Program-made: the position numbers and the translations under genes
In this document: positions 35,334 to 45,676 of the stretch, piece after piece
Layout: the number at the start of each line of letters is the position of its first letter
Position numbering within the stretch: the first letter of the stretch is position 1
The notes under the pieces: generated by a model
Databases searched by the model: none
What the model saw: only the letters and a program-made list of their open reading frames with translations
Told to the model about the DNA's origin: nothing
Assembly (NCBI RefSeq): GCF_002994745.2
Contig: NC_037093.1
Coordinates: forward strand, 11,326,400 to 11,390,399
Origin: Rosa chinensis
Taxonomy: Eukaryota; Streptophyta; Magnoliopsida; Rosales; Rosaceae
DNA: 64,000 nucleotides
Direction: 5' to 3'

Positions 35334-36752
35334 TCAAGCCCTGAGGGACCTCAAATCTTCAATTAGAGCATTCAAATCCGAGAAAGATGAACCACCTACT
35401 TGAACAGCCCTTGTTGCCATCTCACCAAGCGCATTGGCTTTGCTTCTGATTTTTTCAGCTTCACCACCCACCATGATTCTAGTCAAAGCCTTTTCTATGG
35501 CTTCACTTTGCACAATGGCTTCCCTCTTCACACTATTCTCCTCAAATGTCGACCATTTTTGAGCACCAACAACAACCCCAATCCCAAGTATCTGAGTCAC
35601 CAACTTCTCATTGTAAAACTGCTCGGCAGACACTGGCCAAGTGATCATTGGCACCCCAGCCGACACTGCTTCAAGGATAGAGTTCCATCCACAATGAGTC
35701 ACAAACCCTCCAATAGCTTCGTGCTCAAGAATCGCTACTTGGGGAGCCCAACCTCTTATAATCACTCCCTTACCTTCCATTCTCTGCTCAAACCCTTTTG
35801 GCAACCACTCTTCTTTTTCATTCTTTTCTTTCTTCACAACCCAAATGAACTCCTGCCCACTAGCCTCAAGCCCTACTGCAATTTCCAGGAGCTGAGAATC
35901 ACTGAAATTGGTCATGCTCCCAAAACATATGTAAATGACTGAACTGGGTTTCTTAAAATTTAGCCAATGGAAGCAGCCATTTTCTTCATCAACTGCTGCC
36001 TTGTTGAACAAGGAAACCGGGCCAATATGCCACGCTTTCCTTCCAAACACATTCCTGTAATGATCTGCATAATTTGATTCGAGTTCATAGAAGCTATTAA
36101 CAATAACACCATAGCTCTTTTTTTCACTCTCTATGGATGCTTTGACCAATTTGGTGAATTCTGTCTCAACATTTTGATTGAAGAAAACTGGTAATTGGTT
36201 TCTTGTCATCTTGATCTTATCTGGTAAATTAGGAATTACAAAAGATTCTGAATCAGATGAAACCTTCTTGTGAGGTTGATACAATAACAGGTTTAGTGAA
36301 GCACACATTGGGAAAAAACTAGTTCCATGAAAGATCAGCCTCGGAATACTGAACTTGGCAGCAACATCAGTAGCCCAAGCAAAGAAAGTATCTGCAACAA
36401 GGCAGTCAGGTCGATGTTGGTCCAGAATTTTGTCAATTTGTGGTTGAAGCAGAGTGGTAGCTTTGAAGAACTTCTCCTTCATTTCCAGGGTTGTGGCTAA
36501 ATTTGGCCTTTCAATTCCCTCGGGCAATCCAACCTCAATACATGGGAATTTGATGACAAGAAGTTCAATATCAAAACCAGAACTTTGGATTGGTTTAGAA
36601 AATAGTGGTGCATTGAGGGTTGTGGTTATTATGGTGGTTCTTACACCATGTGAAGCAAATAGCTTGGATATGTTTATGAGGGGTACAGTGTAGCCTTGAC
36701 CCATATATGGAAAGAAAAAAATTTGAAGCGGTTGATGGGATTTAGTTTCCAT
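35334..36752 (-). CDS. UDP-glycosyltransferase, UGT73-like, intact (472 aa)
   Basis: It transfers a sugar from UDP-sugar to a small plant metabolite in the cytosol; the acceptor is unknown. The start chosen is METKSHQPLQ (36750-36752), as in pseudogene 1, rather than a Met 13 codons upstream. Length and single-exon structure fit the family. The PSPG box is complete: [44 protein letters not shown], and the final Gln often goes with UDP-glucose use. The dyad Asp region is kept (CLVADTFFAWATD). The N-terminal loop reads YMGQGYTVPLINISKLF, where family members have GH: the catalytic base His is Tyr (TAC). This could abolish or alter activity. It is the only undamaged member of the cluster. Confidence 0.9.
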   Translation of the reverse strand: METKSHQPLQIFFFPYMGQGYTVPLINISKLFASHGVRTTIITTTLNAPLFSKPIQSSGFDIELLVIKFPCIEVGLPEGIERPNLATTLEMKEKFFKATTLLQPQIDKILDQHRPDCLVADTFFAWATDVAAKFSIPRLIFHGTSFFPMCASLNLLLYQPHKKVSSDSESFVIPNLPDKIKMTRNQLPVFFNQNVETEFTKLVKASIESEKKSYGVIVNSFYELESNYADHYRNVFGRKAWHIGPVSLFNKAAVDEENGCFHWLNFKKPSSVIYICFGSMTNFSDSQLLEIAVGLEASGQEFIWVVKKEKNEKEEWLPKGFEQRMEGKGVIIRGWAPQVAILEHEAIGGFVTHCGWNSILEAVSAGVPMITWPVSAEQFYNEKLVTQILGIGVVVGAQKWSTFEENSVKREAIVQSEAIEKALTRIMVGGEAEKIRSKANALGEMATRAVQVGGSSFSDLNALIEDLRSLRA

Positions 36753-36791
36753 AGGGTCAAGTATTGTACAGTAGCTGCTATGCAGCAGCAA

Positions 36792-37380
36792 ACAGAGAGT
36801 TGATGGAGAAGAAGGTTAAGGGTGACTTCATTAAAGCAAATAAAGATTAGTTATAGTGAAGGTAGACTTGGGAAGCAAGGCTTTTTGTTTGTTGGCTACG
36901 AAATAAACAAGTTTAGTATGCAGTAAAATATTAGAAAAGACCAAGATTGATGAGTGATTGACAAGCATACACGCATATTGAGGAAAGGCAAATTGGCCTA
37001 TATTTCTTTGGTTTCATAGTCTCTTGCGTCATTAGCTCACAGTAAGAGATTCTTTTAGTATTTTGTTAAGGAATATTTTTGACTAGTTCAATTGTCCCAA
37101 AATTGTTTATTTTTGGATTCGTGGAAGACTGGACCCAAAATTGTTTATTTTTGGATTCGTGGAAGACTGGACAATCCCATGTCAGAAAATTTACACAGAA
37201 TGGTAGAACTTATTAGGTTATATGTGCATAGTTTACCACTAATTGCTTTGATGTTTTTAGATAAAACCTAACACCTAATAAGTGATTAAATTTAGACAAT
37301 ATCAGTACTGTATTAATCATGCAATGAGTCTTTTCACATGCAACATCCAATTTTCACCTCAATAGGTATTAATTTTTGTT
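36792..37380. other. Intergenic region upstream of the UGT gene
   Basis: It contains two exact tandem copies of a 38-bp unit (37097-37172, CCAAAATTGTTTATTTTTGG...). Otherwise AT-rich and non-coding. Confidence 0.6.
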
Positions 37381-37390
37381 TTTGTTTTGG

Positions 37391-37605
37391 TTTTTTTTTT
37401 TTTTTAAAACCACAAAGAAAAACAAGCTAACGAACTCTAAACTTCGGAAGACCCAAACGGTCTTCATTACAATTTGAAGCAATGAAACTAGGAGTTGTAT
37501 CCTACCACACAAAGTCAGTAGAAGACGTACTATCTAATGCATCTGCAACATGATTCCCTTTGCGAAATATATGAGATGAATGAAAATTCATTTGAGAAAT
37601 GCGAA
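37391..37605 (-). mobile_element. Second copy of the L1-type LINE 3' fragment
   Basis: After a T15 run, about 200 bases match 32775-32980 with few changes. They again encode the HIF(R)KGNHVADAL-type RNase H end on the minus strand. The last ~110 bases of the 3' region seen in the other copy are missing, so the poly-T may be a separate or internally primed end. Confidence 0.7.
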
Positions 37606-37980
37606 ACAAACAATTATTCCATTGAACCCGAAGTTACCAAGGTACCAAAGAAGGTCAAATTTGAGTATTAACCATGTTCATATTTGAGACAGTACATTCG
37701 AATAGCTCGTGATATTTTTACTATTGATTTATTGATCTAGTTATTTTGTGCTATATGTAGATCAAACTGTTCTTATCTTGATCAAAGACATGTATGTTGC
37801 CTCACTGGAAAACTTGCCTAGTGCACTACCTAAGAAGGTCATGGCCAGTCGACCCAAATGCCCAATGCCTTGTCCCTAATAATTCAATTCTTGCAAATCA
37901 AAATGCTAAATCCCACATTATTGAAACTTAAAAACATTAGTTCTTATAAATTCTACACCAAATTTTGTAATCTACTAATC
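37606..37980. other. Unassigned AT-rich interval
   Basis: Nothing coding or repetitive recognised. Confidence 0.5.
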
Positions 37981-38100
37981 CTTTTTTTTTAATCAAATAA
38001 ACAAGTCATATGTAACAACTAGTCTATTGTGAGTCGAACTCACGACCTTCCACTTATAAAAGAGAGACTTATATCACTAAACCAAATAGTACTGAACATC
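37981..38100 (-). mobile_element. tRNA-derived SINE
   Basis: On the minus strand it reads TGGTTTAGTGATATAAG (A box region), then GAGTTCGACTC (B box) about 40 bases on. It ends in a short poly-A (T8 at 37982-37989 on plus). This is the layout of a plant SINE. Confidence 0.65.
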
Positions 38101-38390
38101 TACCAGTCATTTTCGTGAGCTTGTAATTGAGTAAGAAAAACATACATACCACATTATTGGATAAAACCATTTCTAATCTCTCATTTTATTAAAAGTTACG
38201 GTTAAGGAGAAGGGGACGTACAACCCTTTCTAAACTTAAGAAATTGGAATGTTGTCAAACAAAATAAAAATAAATAAATAAATAAATAAACTAATAATAA
38301 TAATAGAGCTCTTAGACTCTTAGCAAGTAAATTGAATTTTATACAAAAATGGCATTAAAAATGTAATTACCAATTGTAAGTACTTATGTG
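38101..38390. other. Interval before the RPN1 pseudogene
   Basis: AT-rich, with a (AAAT)n run at 38266-38290. The RPN1 similarity begins abruptly at about 38391, with no upstream exon or start codon. Confidence 0.5.
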
Positions 38391-40036
38391 TAGTCCGACG
38401 AAGATTTGGCCTTGAAGCAACAATTGGAGTTGTATGTGGAGAGGGTTCAAGATCCGGATCCCGGGTTGCAGAAGGTTGCCCTTGAGAGCATGAGGTATAG
38501 GCTATAACCTCCCTTTTCTGCCCCTAAAAGTTCAGTAATTTACTGTCCACAACTTTTTAATATAAGCTTAACTTGCATCTTTCAGTAATTGTGCTAGTTT
38601 ATAAGCTATGAAAATTATGTTCGATATTTTCTCTTGGGTTGCAATTTACTTCCCTCAATTCTTTGTAAAACAATTTATTGGAGTAAAAGAAGAAAACTTT
38701 ACTTGATACACTTGAAAAAGGAAGCTTTTAAGTCTTGGCGCTTCTTACATGCAGCTGCATCTGGCTTGGTCTGGTGTTTCTGACTACCTGGACTGATCGA
38801 TAAACTTGTCAGCACCAATCTTTGCTTATATGGATCAGAAAATATTGTGTGGCTTGACATGGCATCAAATTTTATTTTGTAGGCAGGAAATTCGTACATC
38901 AACTAGTTCCATGACCTCAGATCCAAAGCCATTAAAATATCTTCGCCCGCAATACGGAACTCTAAAAGCATATTATGAATCAATTAATGAGTGATTCGGA
39001 TTTGAAGGTATGTTTTATCTGTTGGTGCCTTGTCCACTTTAATATTAATAGTATTTGCTCTTGTTTAAATAATTTACTGTTGTATTGCATGCAGAAATAA
39101 CTCGCAGATATACTGTCGGTTTTGGCATTGACCATGTCTGCTGAAGGAGAACGGGTATGTCTTTATTATTTTACGGTTTGAGGTTTCTACATTTTATTTT
39201 TGGCCATGGCAAAACTGCCGCACCATTCTTGTTGTTTAAGAGCTGTGTATTTATGTCTTTTATATGTCCACCTCTTTCAGGAAAGCTTAAAGTTTAGATT
39301 ATTGGGGTCAGACGGTGATATTGGTTCATGGGGCCATGAACATGTAAGGTAAGAATCTTCTAATTTCTAATGATATGCATAGCCTCTGGTGGAATTTTGT
39401 GGGATGATAGTATCATCCTTTTAGTTCTTGCGTGTTTTTAAAGGTTCCTTCAGTTGGGTATAAGACTAATAATTATGTATCTTATCCTCACTACTGTTGA
39501 CATTCTTGTAATCAGGAACTTAGCTTGAGAAATTGCTCAAGAATATGCCAAGCGACAGGTGTGAACTCTATCCTTTGAACATGTTGCATTGACTTTTATT
39601 TTGTTGGAAGAGTTAATTGAGGTGGCAAGACAAGTTTTCCTTGATCATTCTTCTTTTGTATACATTGAAATTCAAGACATCAATACATCATTTGAAATAT
39701 TATCCTGCAATTTCTTTCAATGCTCGTATCATGTATCACTTAAAACGCAGCATTTGTCTTGTAACATGTGTTAATACGTAATCAAGACAAGGCACTTTAA
39801 TATTTCATGCTATTATGTATATGATTTCTTGAGGATTGGTTCTAACTTGCCTTTTCAGTTACAGAGTGATGAGACCCCCTTTGATGATCTAATGGAACTA
39901 GTACAACAAATAGTTGCCTTTCACATAAGGGTAAGATCAACAACAAGATTGTGTGTGTGTGTTTTTTTTTTTTTAATTCTTTTTTTTATATTTTTTTTAT
40001 TTATTTTGGTTCTAATCATGTATTTATGAAAGAGGA

Positions 40037-40156
40037 CGAAGTGGTGTTAGCTCAGTGGTTAGAGCGCCCACTACCTAAGATCGAGGTCATGAGTTCGAGT
40101 CACCATGGGGTTAGGAGTGAAATTATTTGATCCTCTATTTTAAAAGGAGAAAATGA

Positions 40157-40192
<36 letters not shown>
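40037..40192 (+). mobile_element. tRNA-derived SINE near left end of the MULE-like element
   Basis: The head reads GTGGTGTTAGCTCAGTGGTTA (A box) and GAGTTCGAGTCACC (B box), followed by a short body, a poly-A (A10) and an AT microsatellite to about 40192. It lies between the left 9-bp repeat and the left inverted-repeat arm, so it probably inserted into the element. Confidence 0.7.
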
Positions 40193-40193
<1 letters not shown>

Positions 40194-40499
40194 TTAACCC
40201 CACTAACAGTTTACCCAATTTTAGCTTAAAAATTGCCCACTTGCTCCACTAACAGTTTTTTAACCCCATTTACCCAAAACACTCTAAGGGATTATTTCCC
40301 TAATACCCAATTAATTTTTTTTTATTCTTTTTATTTTTTTTGGGGACTTTTTTGCCCTCTCCTTAATTCTTTCTCACTTAGAGAGAGAAGTCATCCTCCA
40401 CCTTGCTGTGCTCCGGTGACCAGTGGCCGGCCGCGGTCTCAGGCGACCGGTTATCGGACTTGTGACCAGATTCCGGCGTATGAATTTATTGCCCCCTAA

Positions 40500-40680
40500 T
40501 AATACCCAGTAACCATATTATTGCCTCCCAATAATCATATTATTGCCTCCATTAATCATATTATTGCCCTCCAGTGAATTGCATAAACTCCCAAAACCAA
40601 AATGAATACACTACAGTCACAATTGTCAATTTATATGCATATTATTGCCCCCCAATACTCATATTATTGCCTCGCAATAG
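40500..40680 (+). repeat. Diverged repeats of CATATTATTGCC(T/C)CC
   Basis: The phrase (C)ATATTATTGCC occurs at about 40514, 40536, 40557, 40637 and 40659, usually followed by TCCC or CCCC and AATA. Spacing starts near 22 bases and then widens. It lies inside the MULE-like element. Confidence 0.7.
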
Positions 40681-41889
40681 ACATGTATAACTACTCAATG
40701 AAGTTTTTTTTTTCATTCTTCTTTCTTCTTTCCTTATATCCTTCTGCCAAATTTACCCAAAAAAAAAGAAGCCCAGAAACTATCTTGATGACATTAGCCC
40801 AACACCAAGCCATATCGGAGAAGAAAACGCATTCCGAACCGAATCCGACACAGCAACTATCCAAGCCATATCGGAAGAAGAGGAACTACAGATCGGAGAA
40901 GAAGAGGAACCACCAGTGGCTAAAGAAGACGACGCAGCCACGACCCGATCCGAATCAAGTGAACGAAACGCAGTCGGTCCAATCGAGCAGTCGTTGTCGA
41001 TGGCGGGTCTGGTCTGAGTTGATCGGCAGATGATTTTTGGTTTTCGATGGTGGGTCCGGTCTGGGTCGAATGGCAGATGATTCGCTGCTGCTGGGATGCA
41101 ATCGACGGGCTCAGGTCAATGGTTGAACGCCAGAGAGGGAGTCGTCGGCGTCTGGGCGGTCGAGGTAAGCTTGTACAGGTGAGATCGAGGTCGTCTCTGG
41201 CGGCGGTGTGCAGGTGGAGTCGTTACCGATGCTAGGAGATGATCAGGTGGAGTCTTCGCCGGTGGGCTGGAGTCGTCGTTATGGCCACTGAGATCGCCGG
41301 TCGGGCTGGAGTCGTCGTCCTTGTCCCTGTGGGAGTCGAGATGGCTGAAGTCAGATGAGCTGATGGAGTCTGGGTTAAATCTGGTGTATGGGTATGGATA
41401 TATGTATGGCAGAGAGAGAGAGAGTCTGATAGGAGGAGGAGAGAGAGAGAGGTGTTTGTAGTTTATTAATTAGATTGGGGGTAAAAATGTCACTTGGGTT
41501 TAAACTGGGTAAGTGGGAGTAAAAAACTCTCAGTGGAGTAAGTGGGTAATTTTTAAGTTAAAATTGGGTAAGTGATCACGACCCCTTTATGAAATGCAGC
41601 ACAATGCCGAACCGGAAGTTGTTGACCTTTTAATGGAGGTAAAATCAAATATTAATTTGTCAACATACGTTCTTTGCAGACAAGCCCTTTTTTCTTGGGA
41701 CTGATAGTTTGTTCAATGCCAGGTGGAAGACCTTGATCTGTTAGTTGAGCATGTTGATAAGACAAATTTTAAGAGGACTTGTCTCTACCTCACCAGTTCG
41801 GCAAGGTAAGCAGACTGCCTTGATTAAGAGATTTGCCCAATCTGGAATGTTTTTTGGAAATAATATGCCAAGTTTGCTTTTCCAATTTT

Positions 41890-43164
41890 TTTTTTTGATC
41901 AAATAAGAACTTCATTAATAATGAAACTGCTTACAACGAGTTATATGCGACATCTCTTACTCAGAAATGGCCTCTAGACTTCACACTGGAAATCTATTAT
42001 GACTGACTCTAAACTTGCACTACAACTGTGGGACAGACAAAAGCGCAGGAGCAGTGATTCTTTGACATCTCACCTCTCGTCCAACCAGTAAGAACTCTAA
42101 ACTAGACAACTTACTTGTGTCGACACTAAACTCTCCCACCAGAGTCCTCCTAACCAGCATTGGATCGACCAAGCCAACACTCATTGTGACCTAAACCCGA
42201 CCAAAAAGGTTGCCAGACATTCAGACCTGGGACTAAAAAACTCAACACCATCACCGCCCTCTTGTCAACACCATCCATCCACCACTGCTCCAAATCGATC
42301 GCCATCGCCTTCAACCAAATCACAGACAGGAATGACCCACTAGACGGCCAAGGATGATTGTCTATAGCCAGACATTTTTGCCACCGCTGCTGACCGAACT
42401 CCAGAACAGGAACGACCTCTCGATCGGCTAAGGGAAGATTGTCAATACCAAAATTGCAGTGTGACCCAACAGCTAAAACTAAAAAAACCTACAAAAGACT
42501 TATTTATGAAAATCAAATAAGGAAACCAAAACCAAACACCAAAAACTCTCAGCAGGCCGCCACTCCCACCACCACCTGCAAACACCACCACCTGCATCTG
42601 AACTCCCCGACCTGCATCAGATCGCCCTCGCCTGCATCGATCTCCCACCTGCCGACGATCATCCCTGCTAATCACCGGACCAGACCCATACCCAATGCCG
42701 TCGGCTATGGGTCTCCTCCACACAGCCGCTCCATCACCGGCACGTGGCGACGATTGACGCTCAAGATCTGAAAGCCAACGGCCTACGATAGATCTTGGTT
42801 TCTACGATAACAGTCCCTTGGTCGCAACACGCGCATCAAGCCACCATAGCCACAGCCACAGATCGCCCAAGAAATCCTCCACCAACCCATGCCAAGCCGC
42901 CGGGCACCTCCAGATGCAAAACCGTTCATTCTTCTGCACTCCAGATTGTTTCCAGTCTGGTTTTGATCCCCAACCCATCCTACCTCCAACCTGCTCCTAG
43001 ATGCATCCACGCCTAATGATCCCGCCGCTCAAACGTTGAGCCGCCCAACACAAGTCCCGTCCGGCCACGCTTGTCTCACGCCGGCCGGGCTAGAGGCCAA
43101 AGCGGACATGGCGGCGCAGCCGGACGAGGGTTTTTTCTCTCTTAGGGTTTTTCAGCTAATTTTT
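41890..43164 (-). mobile_element. Poly-A retroposon, family P, copy 3, in RPN1 intron
   Basis: A poly-T/TTGATC left edge (the 3' end on minus, GATCAAAAAAA) and a 17-bp target duplication TTTGCTTTTCCAATTTT (41873-41889 and 43165-43181) define it. Its 5' end on minus reads AACCCTAAGAGAGAAAAAAC, then a GTCCGGCTGCGCC and GCCGGCGTGAG block resembling copies 1 and 2. The 5' half is GC-rich and contains weak open frames up to 110 residues without known domains. No reverse transcriptase. Confidence 0.85.
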
Positions 43165-44819
43165 TTTGCTTTTCCAATTTTAATTGGACAATTTTCTTAT
43201 TTGAGATACGGATAACCTGCTGAAAGGTATCTTTGTGAATGAGTCCTTGTGTTGACATTCTCTTTGTATCTTGACATAATGCAGATACCTTCCTGGACCA
43301 GATGATATGTTAGTTTTGGATATTGCATTCATGATATATCTGAAATTTGAAGAGTATCCAAATGCACTTCAGATTGCTCTTTTCCTCGACAATAAGGAGG
43401 TTTGTGCCGTTTTATAAATTAGCTTGTGTTTTGTTAATCGACAAGGGACATTGAGAGAAGATTATTACTAGTTTATGATTTGGTCCTAAAAATTTTGAGT
43501 GTGTTTGCAGTTTGTAAAGCAAGTCTTTACCTCTTGTGATGATCTGCTGCGGAAAAAGCAATTCTGTTACATCCTTGCCAGACATGTAAGTCTTGGAATT
43601 TATATCTGTCAAGTCTTTATTCTTATTCCTCTCCCTCCCCTTTTGTCCACTGGGGGGGGCAATTATACAAGAACTGGGTTAGTTGTCTTGTTACCTAAGT
43701 GGAGACATATTTAGTCAGACACCCTTGTTGAAATGGGAGGCATTAGGTGCTTCAAAAAATATATTATTTACCCTTACTGAAAGATTGAATTTGACATTAG
43801 TATCTGACAGTGTGTTTCTCATGCATGTTTTCCTGTTAAACTTTACAGGGTAGTAATTTTGAGCTTAACGATGAGATGGTTGCAGAAGATGAAGAAAGAG
43901 AAGCATTGCAGGACATTATCAATAACGCTAAACTCAGTGAAGGTTATCTTACCCTTGCTCGTGATATTGAGCTCATGGAGGCCAAAACTCCAGAAGATAT
44001 ATACAAGGGTTTGAACTTTTCATTTCATGTCATAGATCTGACACTTAATGGATATTTCTAAATTCACTTTTGTCAAGATATATTATAGTCATAAGACTGG
44101 ATTTGACTGCATTCAATGTGCTAAAAGTTGACTTATAAGCCATTTTGCTCACAGCGTTTAGTGTTGGTTTTAACTTCCGTCCTTGTCATTTATGGTAAAA
44201 CTTATTGTTGGTTTTAATTTACGTCCTTGACAAGGAGGTAGAAATCCACTATTCTTCTTATAATCCACACCCTTTTACTGTTTTAGTACTTCAACAATTT
44301 TCTTTCTTCTAGCTGCATCATTATAAAAAAGTAGTAAAATATGGTGTGCTTTCACTCAATTAATTCAAGTAAATAATCCATGGATAAGGAGGTAGAAATC
44401 TACTATTCTTCTTATAATCCACACCCCTTTACTGTTTTAGTACTTCAACAATTTTCTTTTTTCTAGTTGCATCATTATAAAAAAAGTAGTAAAATAGGGT
44501 GTGCTTTCACTCAATTAACTCAACTCAATAATCCATGGATAAGGGACCTATCAGAAATTTAACTGAAAGAGCTGTTCCTTATATTTTAGGTGTGTAAGTT
44601 ATTAAATAGAGAAAATTACATATAAGTGCACTTTAAGGTGTTGTTTTAGCCTAAAGGCCACCCAATATTTTCTTCCTTCATAAGGCCACCAGATACAAAA
44701 TAGGATTAAATTTTAAACATTAACAATAAAGGAATTTACAGTTCTGCCACTCCCAAATTGTGATATCAATCTAGGGTTTGTTTCATTTTTAGAAACGCAT
44801 CCTTCTCTCTCTCTCGTCA

Positions 44820-44905
44820 CCGGCGCACGTTCTCTCTCTCTCGTCACCGGCGCACGTTCATTCTCATCACCGGTGCACGTTCTCTCTCATCGCCGACGTT
44901 CTCCC
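44820..44905 (+). repeat. Short tandem repeats in left 5' region of the MULE
   Basis: About four units of TCACCGGCGCACGTTCTCTC-type sequence of 25-30 bases, some diverged. Confidence 0.75.
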
Positions 44906-44981
44906 TCATCGGTGGGCCTCTCTCAACCGCCTCTTGATCTGGACCTCGTCGCCGGCGCTCTTTCGCTTTTCTGTGGAGTAT

Positions 44982-45350
44982 CTTTGTTTGCAGTAGCTTT
45001 CTCTTATCTTTGTTTGCAGTAGCTTTCTCTTTTCAATTTCGATTTGCTGTGGAGTATCTTTGTTTGCAATAGCTTTCTCTTTCAATTTCGATTTGATGTG
45101 GAGAATCTTTGTTTGCAGTAGCTTTCTCTTTTCAATTTCGATTTGCTGTGGAGTATCTTTGTTTGCAGTACTTTCTCTTTCAATTTCAATTTGATGTGGA
45201 GAATCTTTGTTTGCAATAGCTTTCTCTTATCTTTGTTTGCAGTAGCTTTCTCTTTTCAATTTCGATTTGATGTAGAGCATCGATCTTTGTTTGCAGTATC
45301 TTTCTCTTTCAATTTCAATTTGATGTGGAGTATCTTTCAATTTCGATTTG
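44982..45350 (+). repeat. ~50-bp tandem repeats in 5' leader of the plus-strand MULE gene
   Basis: Units read GGAGTATCTTTGTTTGCAGT, AGCTTTCTCTTTTCAATTTC, GATTTGMTGT. They recur about six or seven times with small indels and changes. They lie upstream of the CAG acceptor at 45668 that precedes the start codon, hence in leader or leader-intron DNA. Confidence 0.85.
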
Positions 45351-45676
45351 CTAGTAGGCTTTACAGTCTTTTGCTGTAGCAATTGTTCTGCTTTGGAGTA
45401 TCTTTTAGAATGTTTGGCAATATGTTTCATGATGCTTGACAGTAGCTTATCTTTAACAACAACTTGGCTTACCAGCTTGCATGTTTAACAAAAGTTTTCT
45501 GGTTCTATCTCAATAGCTTTATGGTTCTTTGACAGTAGCTTTACACATCTACTACAGTAGCTTTTTGTTGTTTTTGTTAGTATCTTTGTAGCCTTTCTCT
45601 GTAGCTTTCTTATTATTTAGTAGTAGCTTTGTTTGTTATCTTCTCTAATTTTTTTCTCTACTTGCAGGAAGGAAAA

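Larger units (their letters stand above)
40032..41585. mobile_element. MULE-like non-autonomous element in RPN1 intron
   Basis: The left arm (about 40195-40280) reads CACTAACAGTTTACCCAATT, AAAAATTGCCCACTTGCTCC, AACAGTTTTTTAACCCC. The right arm (41470-41585), reversed, gives ATCACTTACCCAATTTTAAC, AAAAATTACCCACTTACTCC, GAGAGTTTTTTACTCCC. A 9-bp direct repeat TTTATGAAA (40023-40031 and 41586-41594) brackets the whole block, SINE included. The interior has CT-rich and GC-rich UTR-like sequence and no transposase. The insertion lies a few bases before the 3' splice site of the next RPN1 exon. Confidence 0.65.

Noticed and set aside
35400..35942. 180-residue plus-strand frame over the intact UGT
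   Set aside because: Antisense shadow of the UGT C-terminal half; no motifs.
40037..40110. Functional tRNA gene
   Set aside because: A and B boxes are present but stems are poor, and an A-rich tail follows directly, as in SINEs.
42439..43016. Pro/Ser/His-rich frames in retroposon copy 3
   Set aside because: Both strands and several frames are open, no known domain, not conserved with copies 1 and 2.
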